A stretch of 64,000 nt of DNA from positions 18,669,631 through 18,733,630 of the forward strand of contig CM053802.1 of assembly GCA_028671895.1 (NCBI GenBank), in the 5' to 3' direction. The notes under the pieces were generated by a model that saw only the letters and a program-made list of their open reading frames with translations, did no database searches and was not told the origin of the DNA. The DNA comes from Oenanthe sinensis. Its lineage: Eukaryota > Streptophyta > Magnoliopsida > Apiales > Apiaceae. The position numbers were made by a program, and so were the translations under genes. Below are positions 23,681 to 34,200 of the stretch, piece after piece (the stretch's first letter is position 1; every line of letters starts with the position of its first letter).

Positions 23681-24793
23681 TGTTAGGAATCTACATGTGA
23701 TTTGATGATAACATTAATCTTAGAATCATAGAAATTTTATTTGTTGTAACTGATCAATTGATATGAAAGTTATAAATATCAATTGATCAGGAAACCATTT
23801 ATCAGTTGAAGTGTTTAGATGAATCAACTGATAATTTGGATTATAGCATAGGTGTACTTAGTCTATTTCAATCGATAAGGTGTAAATCAATTGATATTTT
23901 GTTCATCAATTGATGTTAGAGTCGATTGATATGGATCATCAATTGATGTGTAAATTAAACTGTTAAATTGTAATTATGTGAAGACAGGAAATTGCACAAG
24001 TGAAGGATGATCAATTGATATTGAAGCATCGATGGATGGAGGATCAATCGAAGAAGCCAAGCCAAGGATTGAAGACCATCAACTGATGTGAAGACCCATC
24101 GACTGATATATCGATTGATAACATCTATCAATCGATAAGACATCTTTTATCAATCGATGGATATAAAGATCAATCGAAGAAGTACATCAGTTGATGGATT
24201 AAAGAATGGATCAATTGATATGCCTGACAGCAAATTATCAATTGAGTGTGACAACACAGAAAGAATATCTGTTGAAGATCTAGAGAACAAAAGCACACCT
24301 ATGGAAGACAGTCTAGAGTAACTGTGAAGACTCAATCAGAAGCTGTCTTTCAAACCTTTTTGTAAAATAGAAAAAGGTAAAAAGAAGGCAGGTAGAAACA
24401 ATCCTAGAATAGGAATTGTAAAAGAACACTTGTGGTATATAAACAAGTGTAGTAGCATTATTAGAAAACATACAAGTTAGACATATTTCTTAATCAACTG
24501 TTCAAGCTTGAGAGCACATGTGTAAGAATAGTTGATTTGTTTTCTAATCTTGTAAACGCAGCTAGGTTTCTTTTAACCTAGGAGCATTGAGCAAAAATAT
24601 ACATTGATGGAAAAACCAATCCATCAATAATTTTAAATCTCTTTGTTCAGTTTTATTTTTCAGCATTAATTTGTTCGAACTTATTCTCTTATTCTATCAA
24701 ACATCATGAACAAATATTAGAACACACAAAAAGTTTTAATATTTGTATTCAACCCCCCTTCTACAAATATTGACATTGTTCTAAGGAATAACA
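23681..24793 (+). repeat. 5' LTR of element B
   Basis: 1113 bp, TGTTAGG...ATAACA. About twenty words of the type ATCAATTGAT, ATCAATCGAT or ATCAACTGAT lie in 23745-24250. The TATA box follows, and attcaaccccccttctac lies near the end. Confidence 0.98.
24436..24443 (+). promoter_or_regulatory. TATA box in 5' LTR of B
   Basis: TATATAAA, roughly 190 bases after the last motif of the ATCAAYYGAT array. It is preserved in the 3' LTR. Confidence 0.75.
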
Positions 24794-24795
24794 AT

Positions 24796-24807
24796 TGGTA
24801 TCAGAGC
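24796..24807 (+). other. Primer-binding site of element B
   Basis: TGGTATCAGAGC, two bases after the LTR, identical to that of A. Confidence 0.93.
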
Positions 24808-24851
24808 AGGCTTTCAACATACAGAAAGTTTAAAGATCAAGAACAGTCAAT

Positions 24852-27305
24852 ATGGGTCAAAGAGATTCAGGTGTGAAAATTCCAGTTTTAGAGAAAGATG
24901 AATATTTTCCATGGAAGGTCAAAATGCATCTGCATCTTCTTTCTCTCGACCCTTCTTATGTTAACTGCATAGAAAAAGGTCCTCATGTTCCCATGAAGCT
25001 AGTCACAGGTGTAAACCCTGATGGAACTCCTGCACTTGACAGACATGTTCCAAAACTTATTTCTGAGTTCACAGAAGAGGATGAAAAAGAAGTACTCAAA
25101 GACAAGAAGGCCATGAACATTCTGTTTAATGGTCTAGATAAAGATATGTTTGACAATGTAATAAATTGTACTTCATCAAAAGAAGTATGGGATACACTTC
25201 AAACTCTGTGTGAAGGAACTGAACAAGTAAGGAAAAACAAGATGCAACTCTTGATTCAAAAATATGAATCATTCCATTTCAAGAGTGGAGAATCTATCAA
25301 TGACACCTATAGCAGATTTCAGAAGTTGTTAAATGGATTGAAGCTATATGGTAGGGTTTATGCAACTGAGGATACAAATCTAAAATTTCTTAGATCTCTT
25401 CCAAAAGAATGGAAACCAATGACTGTTTCCATTAGACAATCTCAGGACTTCAAGGATTTTACACTGGAGAAACTTTATGGTATTCTCAAGACATATGAGT
25501 TGGAAATCCAACAAGATGAAGAGATTGAAAAGAATCAAAGAAAAGAGAAAACTGTGGCTTTGGTAGTCAAGGGAAATGAAGAGAAGAAGGAAAATGGCTA
25601 TGAAGAAGAGTCAGTCATGATGGCTGGTGATGCTGTTGAAGAATCATTCAAGAGAAAAGGAAAGAGCAAGTGTGAAGAAAATGAAACATGCTCTCAGGAT
25701 GATTTGAATGAGATTGATGAGCACCTTGCATTTCTGACAAGGAAATTTTCAAAGCTAAAATTCAAGAAGAATCCATATGCTCAAAGGCCTGGATCCCAGT
25801 TTAGAAACAACAATCAAAATAAAAATCTGGTTGAAAGATCTAAATTCAAATGCTTTAACTGTGGATTGGCTGGTCATTTCTCAAGTGAGTGCAGGAAGCC
25901 AAAACAAGAAAAGGCAAAGTCATATGAGGGTATTGATTATAAGAAGAAATACTTTGACCTTTTAAAACAAAAAGAAAAGGCTTTTGTAACTGAGGAGAAG
26001 GACTGGGCTGCTGAGGATAGTGATTCTGAAGAATATGTCAATCTTGCATTAATGGCCAATCATGAAGATGAAGAAGCTAGTTCAGCATCTAATCAGGTAC
26101 TAGCTACCAACTTTTCCGAGCTTACATCTGAGGAATGCAATAGTACTATTAATGAAATGTCTAATGAACTGTACAATTTGCATGTCACTCTAAAATCTCT
26201 AAACAAAGAAAATATCAAGTTAAAGAACACCATTGATGCCTTAACTGAGAGAAATATGTTTCTTGAAAATGAACTTGTTTGTTTAGAAAGATTTAAGCAG
26301 GAAAGAAAGGATGCTAGGAATGAACTAGTAAACAGTTTGAAAAGAGAAGAATTGTTGAAAGAACAATTAGCTGAAGAAATTGAAACCATTAGCAAATGGA
26401 ATAGGTCTGCTAAAACTGCCAAACAAATTATTGATGTTCAGGGTGTAGATACTCTAGGAGAACTCCCCAAATCAATAGGCAAGTCATTGGCTGATACTTC
26501 AATGGATAAAGATCAATCGACTGCTAATCCTTCATCAACTGATAAGGATTATCAATCGATTGATGCTGAATCAATCGATAAGCATCCATCGACAAGTAAA
26601 TCATCAATGGCTAATAAAAAGAACAAATTTAGCACTCCTATTAAGTTTGTTAAGGAAACCAAGAATCAAGTTGAGACTGAGACTGAGAAGATCAACATAG
26701 GTAGCTTATCCAAGAAACAATTAAAAGAAAAATTAGAAAAGATAGCACCTGTGGAAATTTCTCTATCTAAGTCTGAGAAAAAGAAAAAGAATAGGAATGG
26801 TAAAGTAGGCATAAATAAGTACAATAATTACACTCCTGATATGTATGCACCTAGAAAGGTATGTGCTAAATGTGGTAGTGTAAATCATTTGTCCATGCAA
26901 TGCAAAAGTGAAAAGAATTCTATATCTGCAAATGATTTAAATATACATGCCATGACTGCAAATGCCATGTTTACCAATCCTATGCTCATGAATGCCATGT
27001 CTTCTAATTTGGTTGCACCTAATGTTCATATGCCTTATGCACAAGTTCCATACATGTATAATCCATTCTTTGCATATCCTAATATGAACATGCCTGGTAT
27101 GCCATGGAACATGCCTAATGTAAATGATGAAATCCATGAAAATTCTGTCATGAGTTCTAAGGTGTCAAAGCCCCAAAAGTCAACTCCCAAAGATAAAGTG
27201 GATTTAAACCCACCAAAACAAAAGGAACCTAAGTTGACAACAGGGGCTCAAGCTGCAACTAATAAAAGAGGACCCAAGGCAACTTGGGTACCAAAAGCAA
27301 CTTGA
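24852..27305 (+). CDS. gag of element B
   Basis: 817-residue capsid/nucleocapsid precursor starting at the first ATG after the primer site. The N-terminal half is the copia gag region (PWKVKMHLHL, VWDTLQTLCEGTEQV, FLRSLPKEWKPM). A first CCHC knuckle CFNCGLAGHFSSEC is near residue 334, a coiled-coil-like Lys/Glu stretch at about 420-540, and a second knuckle CAKCGSVNHLSMQC near residue 671. The end is ...WVPKAT. Between about residues 552 and 585 the DNA carries several ATCAATCGAT-type words, encoding Ser-Ile-Asp and Ser-Thr-Asp repeats. Gag is thought to form cytoplasmic virus-like particles. A strong donor-like AAAG|GTATGTG lies at codon 669. Confidence 0.95.
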   Translation: MGQRDSGVKIPVLEKDEYFPWKVKMHLHLLSLDPSYVNCIEKGPHVPMKLVTGVNPDGTPALDRHVPKLISEFTEEDEKEVLKDKKAMNILFNGLDKDMFDNVINCTSSKEVWDTLQTLCEGTEQVRKNKMQLLIQKYESFHFKSGESINDTYSRFQKLLNGLKLYGRVYATEDTNLKFLRSLPKEWKPMTVSIRQSQDFKDFTLEKLYGILKTYELEIQQDEEIEKNQRKEKTVALVVKGNEEKKENGYEEESVMMAGDAVEESFKRKGKSKCEENETCSQDDLNEIDEHLAFLTRKFSKLKFKKNPYAQRPGSQFRNNNQNKNLVERSKFKCFNCGLAGHFSSECRKPKQEKAKSYEGIDYKKKYFDLLKQKEKAFVTEEKDWAAEDSDSEEYVNLALMANHEDEEASSASNQVLATNFSELTSEECNSTINEMSNELYNLHVTLKSLNKENIKLKNTIDALTERNMFLENELVCLERFKQERKDARNELVNSLKREELLKEQLAEEIETISKWNRSAKTAKQIIDVQGVDTLGELPKSIGKSLADTSMDKDQSTANPSSTDKDYQSIDAESIDKHPSTSKSSMANKKNKFSTPIKFVKETKNQVETETEKINIGSLSKKQLKEKLEKIAPVEISLSKSEKKKKNRNGKVGINKYNNYTPDMYAPRKVCAKCGSVNHLSMQCKSEKNSISANDLNIHAMTANAMFTNPMLMNAMSSNLVAPNVHMPYAQVPYMYNPFFAYPNMNMPGMPWNMPNVNDEIHENSVMSSKVSKPQKSTPKDKVDLNPPKQKEPKLTTGAQAATNKRGPKATWVPKAT

Positions 27306-27324
27306 TTGTTTTATGTGTGTGCAG
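26859..27324 (+). other. Intron-like segment at the gag-pol boundary of B
   Basis: Donor AAAG|GTATGTG (GT 26859-26860) ends on gag codon 669. Acceptor GTGTGTGCAG|GGA (AG 27323-27324) enters pol exactly on a codon. Removing the 466 nt joins gag to pol in frame, skipping the second zinc knuckle and the gag stop. A weaker phase-0 donor is AAG|GTGTCA at 27162. Splicing is inferred, not seen. Confidence 0.45.
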
Positions 27325-30300
27325 GGAAACAGGAAGAAAAATCTCTGGTATTTGGATAGTGGATGTTCAAGGCACATGACTGGAGATTTGTCCCTGCTCA
27401 CAAAGTTTGTGGAAAAAACTGGCCCAGGAGTTACTTTTGGAGATAACAGCAAAAGTTTTACTCTGGGATATGGCTCAATTGCAAAAGAAAATGTTATCAT
27501 TGAAACTGTAGCACTAGTTGATGGATTGAAGCACAATTTGCTCAGTATTAGTCAACTGTGTGATAATGGTAATGGTGTGTGGTTTACAACTGAATCATGC
27601 ATCATAGCCAACAAAGAATCTGGTGAAATTCTCTTAACTGGAGAAAGAAAAGGGAATGTCTATGTGGCTGATTTTCACTCTGTAAAGGCAAATTCAATGA
27701 CATGTCTACTTAGCAAAGCCAATACAGAAGAAAGTTGGACTTGGCACAAGAAACTAGCCCATTTGAATTTCAAAGCCATGAATTTATTGATTAGAAAGAA
27801 TCTGGTTAGAGGCATTCCACAGATGGAATTCACCAAGGATGGACTATGTGATGCATGTCAAAAGGGAAAACAAAGAAAAGCATCATTCAAGTCAAAGTCT
27901 GAATCATCAATTGATAAGCCTCTGGAATTATTGCACATGGATTTATTTGGTCCAGTCAACATCATGTCAATTGCCAAAAAGAAATATGCCCTAGTAATTG
28001 TGGATGACTTCACAAGATTTTCATGGGTATATTTCTTACATTCTAAGGATGAAGCAAGCAAATTAATTATCAATCATGTGAAGAATGTTGACAATGGCAC
28101 TGAATGGAAGGTCAAGAAATTTAGAAGTGACAATGGTACTGAATTCAAGAATTCAACCATGAGAGAATTCTATGAAGAAAAAGGTATCACTCATCATTTC
28201 TCTGCTCCAAGAACTCCACAGCAAAATGGAGTAGTTGAAAGAAAAAATAGGACCTTGATTGAAGCTGCTAGAACTATGTTAGAAGAAGCAAAACTTCCTA
28301 CATACTTCTGGGCAGAAGCAATTAATACTGCTTGTTACATTCAAAATATTTCCATGATCAATAAACCTCAAGGCAAAACTCCATATCAATTGATAAAGAA
28401 AGACAAGAAGCCAATAGTTAACTTTCTTCATGTCTTTGGCTGCAAATGCTTTGTACTGAGAAATCAAGGTGAAAATCTAGGAAAATTTGAAGCCAAAGTT
28501 GATGAAGCTATATTTGTTGGATATGGAATAACAACCAAAGCATACAGAGTCTACAATCTTAGATTACACATTGTTATGGAATCTATGCATGTAGTTTTTG
28601 ATGACAAGAAAATTCAAGGGTTGTTTGATGAAGGATTTCATGTTCTATTGCATTTTGAAAATGAATCCACAAGTAATATTGAAGATAGTGATGATGATGT
28701 GGAAATCACAAGAGTTCAAGTACCTAGAATCCTCCCATCAATTGATGTCAATGCATCAACAGATAACTTATCAGTTGACAATCATCAATCAACTGATAAT
28801 ACATCAATTGATAATCATTCGATGGATATCAACTCTGCTCAACAATCTTCAAGTAGAGTGTCCATCTCAGGGGGAGGGTTCTCAAATAGTCAATCACATC
28901 ACAATGATCATAACACTTCCAATGATCATGAAGCATCATCTTCAAGGACAAATTTACCATCACAAAGGAAATGGACAAACAGCCATCCCTTTGAATTAAT
29001 AATTGGAGATGCAAATGATGGTGTCAAAACTAGAAGTGCAACTCAAAATGAATGCTTGTATAGTAGCTTCCTGTCTCAAGAAGAACCAAAAAGGATTGAA
29101 GAAGCCTTGAATAATCCTGATTGGATAATTGCTATGCAAGAAGAGTTGAATCAATTTGAAAGAAACAAGGTATGGAAGCTGGTGCCCAAACCAAAGAACA
29201 AGTCTATCATTGGTACAAAATGGGTGTTCAGAAACAAAATGGATGAATCTGGTACAGTGACAAGAAATAAAGCAAGATTAGTGGCAAAAGGCTATTCACA
29301 AGAAGAAGGCATAGCTTTTGATGAAACTTTTGCACCAGTTGCAAGATTGGAAGCAATCAGAATCTTTCTAGCATATGCTGCTTATGCAAATTTCAAGGTG
29401 TATCAGATGGATGTGAAAAGTGCTTTTCTCAATGGAGAACTAGAAGAAGAAGTTTATGTAGAACAACCTCCTGGTTTTATTGATCATATTCATCCTGGAT
29501 TTGTATACTATCTTCTCAAGGCACTTTATGGATTGAAGCAAGCACCTAGAGCCTGGTATGACACATTGTCTAAATTCTTGATTGAGAATCACTTCACAAG
29601 AGGTACTGTTGATAAAACTCTCTTTCATAGAAATGTAAATGGCTCTATGATTCTTGTTCAAATCTATGTAGATGACATTATTTTTGGCTCAACTAATGAA
29701 AAACTTTGTAAAAAGTTTGCTAAGTTGATGCAGAGTAAATATGAAATGAGCATGATGGGAGAACTAACCTACTTTCTTGGCTTGCAAATCAAACAAGTTA
29801 AAAATGGTATTTTCATAAATCAAACCAAATATATTTCTGATTTATTAAAGAGATTTGATTTAAGTGAATGTTCTTCTGCTAAAACTCCCATGGCCACTGC
29901 AACTAAACTTGAATTAAACACTAAGGAAGCAGAAGTGGACATTTCAAGTTATAGAGGTATGGTTGGCTCATTACTTTATTTAACTGCATGTAGGCCAGAC
30001 ATAATGTTTGCTACATGTCTTTGTGCTAGGTTTCAGGCTGATCCTAAAGAATCTCATTTGATTGCAATAAAAAGAATATTCAGATATCTCAAAGGAACTC
30101 CAAATCTTGGAATTTGGTATACTAGAGATTCTGGATTTGATCTAATTGGTTATTCAGATGCAGATTATGCAGGTTGCAGAATTGACAGAAAAAGCACAAC
30201 AGGTTCCTGTCAATTTCTAGGAAATAAGCTTGTTTCATGGTTTAGCAAGAAGCAGAATTCAGTGTCTACATCTACTGCAGAGGCTGAATACATTGCAGCT

Positions 30301-30609
30301 GGAAGTTGCTGTGCACAAATATTATGGATGAGGAATCAACTACTTGACTATGGGTTCAGCTTGAACAAGATTCCTATTTTCTGTGATAATACAAGTGCCA
30401 TTGCTATAACAGAAAATCCTGTACAACATTCCAGAACCAAGCACATTGACATAAGGTATCACTTCATTAGGGAACATGTAATGAATGGTACAGTTGAATT
30501 ACATTTTGTCCCTAGTGAAAGACAACTTGCAGACATTTTTACCAAACCATTAGATGAATCTACCTTCAATAGATTGGTCTGTGATTTAGGTATGCTTAAT
30601 TATATCTAA
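27313..30609 (+). CDS. pol of element B: protease, integrase, RT, RNase H
   Basis: 1098 residues, in the +1 frame relative to gag. Protease DSGCSRHMTG is at residues 15-24. The GAG-pre-integrase zinc finger follows (WHKKLAHLN ... CDACQKGK, about 140-190). Integrase: MDLFGPVNI near 209, IVDDFTRFSW, RSDNGTEFKN near 272, NGVVERKNRT near 305. RT runs from about 610 (TKWVFRNKM, KARLVAKGYSQEEG, QMDVKSAFLNG) with the catalytic YVDDIIFGST at 785. RNase H: YSDADYAGCRIDRKS near 948, then STAEAEYIAA and DNTSAI. It ends ADIFTKPLDEST...GMLNYI. The domain order integrase before RT defines Ty1/copia. No stop or frameshift is seen. ATCAATTGAT-type words lie in the linker near residues 475-510. Confidence 0.97.
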   Translation: MCVQGNRKKNLWYLDSGCSRHMTGDLSLLTKFVEKTGPGVTFGDNSKSFTLGYGSIAKENVIIETVALVDGLKHNLLSISQLCDNGNGVWFTTESCIIANKESGEILLTGERKGNVYVADFHSVKANSMTCLLSKANTEESWTWHKKLAHLNFKAMNLLIRKNLVRGIPQMEFTKDGLCDACQKGKQRKASFKSKSESSIDKPLELLHMDLFGPVNIMSIAKKKYALVIVDDFTRFSWVYFLHSKDEASKLIINHVKNVDNGTEWKVKKFRSDNGTEFKNSTMREFYEEKGITHHFSAPRTPQQNGVVERKNRTLIEAARTMLEEAKLPTYFWAEAINTACYIQNISMINKPQGKTPYQLIKKDKKPIVNFLHVFGCKCFVLRNQGENLGKFEAKVDEAIFVGYGITTKAYRVYNLRLHIVMESMHVVFDDKKIQGLFDEGFHVLLHFENESTSNIEDSDDDVEITRVQVPRILPSIDVNASTDNLSVDNHQSTDNTSIDNHSMDINSAQQSSSRVSISGGGFSNSQSHHNDHNTSNDHEASSSRTNLPSQRKWTNSHPFELIIGDANDGVKTRSATQNECLYSSFLSQEEPKRIEEALNNPDWIIAMQEELNQFERNKVWKLVPKPKNKSIIGTKWVFRNKMDESGTVTRNKARLVAKGYSQEEGIAFDETFAPVARLEAIRIFLAYAAYANFKVYQMDVKSAFLNGELEEEVYVEQPPGFIDHIHPGFVYYLLKALYGLKQAPRAWYDTLSKFLIENHFTRGTVDKTLFHRNVNGSMILVQIYVDDIIFGSTNEKLCKKFAKLMQSKYEMSMMGELTYFLGLQIKQVKNGIFINQTKYISDLLKRFDLSECSSAKTPMATATKLELNTKEAEVDISSYRGMVGSLLYLTACRPDIMFATCLCARFQADPKESHLIAIKRIFRYLKGTPNLGIWYTRDSGFDLIGYSDADYAGCRIDRKSTTGSCQFLGNKLVSWFSKKQNSVSTSTAEAEYIAAGSCCAQILWMRNQLLDYGFSLNKIPIFCDNTSAIAITENPVQHSRTKHIDIRYHFIREHVMNGTVELHFVPSERQLADIFTKPLDESTFNRLVCDLGMLNYI

Positions 30610-30679
30610 TCCTTTAAATGTCTGACAAGTTATGTATTTATATTACATGTAGCCATTGACTATGTTAAATTATTGATTC

Positions 30680-30990
30680 TTCAATAATCAACTGATAAAT
30701 ATTTTACATATCAATGGATATTAATGGAGCTGTCGACAGATAAATATATCAATTGATGATATATTTGTTTATCGATGGATAGGGGTAACTATCGACAGAT
30801 AGATATATCAATCGATGATATATTTGTCTATCGATGGATAATTGTACCTGTCGATGGATAAGCAATTTTATCAATCGATGACCTAGAATTTAAAGGGGTT
30901 CATGTCATCAATCGACCTGTACAAAAATCTAGCCGTTGATTACTTATTTTATCAATTGATTAAAACGTACATTCCTGTATGTATAACAAT
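30680..30990 (+). repeat. Motif cluster between pol and the third ORF of B
   Basis: A non-coding cluster of about a dozen words such as atcaattgat, atcaatcgat, atcgatggat and gtcgacagat, the same vocabulary as the B LTR array. Two larger units (about 30741-30780 and 30799-30840) repeat the order tatatcaa.tgatgatatatttgt.tatcgatgg. Confidence 0.85.
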
Positions 30991-31085
30991 CGATTGCCAA
31001 AATTGGTAACTTTTAATTATCAATACTCTTCCAACGGTCGATTTAGTTCTATTTTGAGTAAGAAATTGGTTGGGAAATCAGTAAA

Positions 31086-31292
31086 TATAAATAGTGAGAT
31101 TAAAACTTCTTTTAATTCTTACTTGCATTTTTACTATCGATTTTTCTATCTCTTTCTCTTTCTCAATCTTCGAACTTACTCTGTATCTATCTCTTGCTAA
31201 GAACCCTAATCTACTACTGTCTATTTATTATTTCTGTTATAATTACTAACAAGTTTGCCAGTTAATTCAATTATAAATCTTCAAACACGATA
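31086..31292 (+). promoter_or_regulatory. Gene-like core promoter and leader of the third ORF (B)
   Basis: TATAAATA at 31086-31093 is followed 40-90 bases later by a pyrimidine patch (ctatctctttctctttctc). A telo-box-like gaaccctaatc lies at 31200-31210, then an AT-rich leader up to the ATG at 31293. This layout is typical of plant core promoters. The third ORF starts about 680 bases after the pol stop, so it is unlikely to be translated from the pol end. Promoter activity is inferred. Confidence 0.5.
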
Positions 31293-34200
31293 ATGGCATC
31301 TTCAAAGAAAGTCTCACAATCTGGATTCTACTATGAGCTCAACAACTTCGTTGCTTGCACTATGGTGGAGGAAGCCCCAACAGAATTTCATCCCCTAATG
31401 GAATTTCTAAGGAGTTCGAAAATTGCAAAGGCCCTCTCAGAAGCACCAAAAATAGTGTGCAATCTAGTTGAAGAATTCTGGACAACAGCAGAAGTAGCAG
31501 ATGATTTTTCTACAATCTCCTTTGAATGCAAAGGACAAAGGTATATTCTAACCACTGTGGTCTTGGGTGAGTGTTTAAATATTCCTGCAAATAATACCGA
31601 AAATGCACCCACTGACACAGATATTAGAAACATGCTCAGGGAAATCAACTATACTGCTCCTGATGCTAGTCTAGGTAGTATTGTTAGAAAGAATCTAAGA
31701 AAAGAATGGTCATATTTCTTTGATGCTTTAATAAAGTGTTTTTCTGGTAAGGTTAGTAATTTTGATGCAATAACAACTAGTATGCAACAAGTAGGGTATA
31801 GCATTTTATATGATAGATATCATAATTTAGGAAGCCTGTTACTCAATGAAATATCTGCCAAATTGGGGAATAAAATAAATAGATCTAATCATATTTATTA
31901 TGCAAGATTTATTATGATTATTATTAACCACTTTGTCAAGGATATTGAGATTGACAGGAATACAGAAATTTTGGATTGCTGGACTCAAAACAAAAGGGTC
32001 TTTAAAGACTTGGTTAGGATCAATCTTCACAGCAATGTAGAATTGATCTATCCCCCTTTTGTTCAGGTATTTATCTCTACTTTAAACTCTTCTAAACCTA
32101 ATTCTTCTTTGCCTTCTGTGACTATGGAGGGTGGTAGTAATGACCTCAACCCTCCTACCCAGGCCACACAACCAATCTCTAAATCCAAATCTAAGAAACC
32201 AACCTCAACAGGTTCTCAAAAACCTGCTGTTGTAAAAACTAAGAAAAGAAAATCAACTAGTGTGGTAGATAGATTAGAGGAGGATGTAGGTGGTGAGGGA
32301 ACTGGGGAATATCTAAGAACCCAGAAGGATAAGAAGAGTGAGGGTGTGCAACCTCAACCTAGCCACTCCATAGTCTCCCAAAAGACTGTGGATGTTAACA
32401 TGGAAAATACCACATCCCTATTGTCATTCTCTCAAAAGGATGACAATATTGAAAATAGCCCACAACCAGGGGCACAGAATCAAATTGGGGACACAAAAGT
32501 CAAAACACTAACACCATACAAAAGAAGAGAAAAGAAAGTCACCTTTGCACTTGAGGAATCACACACTGCAAAACCACAGGAAACTGTGGAGGAGCCTTCA
32601 CAAAGTCTGCATGATGCATCTCATAATAATGATGAGATGCAGCCCCATTCTCTTTCAATTCCTATCTCTTCTATTCTTCTATCCCCATCTCAAACTTCTT
32701 CAGAAAATGTTTTGATAGACTATCGAACATTTTCAGATTCTCCTTCTTTGTTTTTCAAGGAGAAGCCAACACTCTCCCCTGAATCTTCTTCTCAGAATTT
32801 TCAGGATTCTATTTCCAATATCATCTCAAACATAACTTCACAAATTATCTCAACTGTTTCTTCTCCATCAATTGATGTTCCTTCATCAATTAATATTCAG
32901 CCATCAACTGATAAGCCATCGATCGATACTCAAGATCAATCGATGGGTATGCATCAATCGATGGATATCCCAAACACCACTTCAACTGATAATGTCAATA
33001 CATCAATTGATGCTCAATCAATTGATGTTGCACAAACACTCTTAGGATTGAGTGAGTTGAGTGAGAGGCAGGATTGTAACCTGGCAAAAGGAGAGGAAGT
33101 GAGTAAAAACATTCCTATTTCTTCCAGGAATGAGAGTGAAACACTTGAGGGCCCCACCTTAGTAGGTGCAAAAGAAATGAGTGAGGGAGAGGTGAGATTC
33201 CAGGATGAGATCCTGATGCAAAATAGAGAGATGAGTGAAAGTGATAAAAACAGTCTACTTTTTGCACAGGAATTGGAAATTGAAATGATGGCAGAAGAAG
33301 GAGTAAAGGAGATAGGGGGAGCAAATAATGCTGAAGCTAGTGGGAGTGGAATTGCTAAGGACTTTGAAGAGGAAATAGATGCTGGTGAATTGGATCCAAA
33401 GAATTTCATTCATCCTGATCCACAATATCAAGGGTTGGCTACTTCAAGTAACAAGAATGCAGAACAACTCTTGGGCATTGATCATACAGATCAAAGGACC
33501 AGGAATCTGAAGGAAAGCATCGCCAATACAACAGACACTTGTTATATGGCACCTGAAGAGTTGGAGAGTGATTCTGATGAAGAGCCACGGATGAGCACTA
33601 TTGATGGTTCCTTAGAAGCTGCTGAGACTGAAATTCTCTCTCAATATAGAAGAGCAATGGTGGAAGGAGAAATTGAAGATCCTACTCAAAGGAGAATTGC
33701 TCACTATATGAGAGAATCAATGAAAATTCAAAAGATGACAGTAACAGGAGTAAGGAGGGAACTGGAGAGGATTAAAGACTCTATCTCATCTAACAAGGAT
33801 GCAATGAACAGGAGATTGGATGAGAAGCTACCATTCAACACCATGAATAGCATCAAAGACAAGCTTTTCAAAGAATCCAAAAATTTTACATCTTTGGAGA
33901 CAAGAGTATGTTCTCTAGAAAAGAAGATGGATGATATTATCAGAGGTCAAAGTCTTCATGCTTCCATTCTTCAAAAGTTTCTTGACAGACTTCCACCACC
34001 CCCTCCAATTGATGATAACAAAAAGGGGGAGAATACAAAGAAGAAGGATGATGGTGGTGGTGATGGCAAAGACAGTGGAAGTGGTGGAATAGGTGGTTCT
34101 GGTATGGATAAGTCAAGTGGCATTGGTGGTTCTGCACCGAGAAGAGATAAAAGCAGAAGTAACATGGACAATCAATCTTCAAAGAAATCTAAGTCATCTA

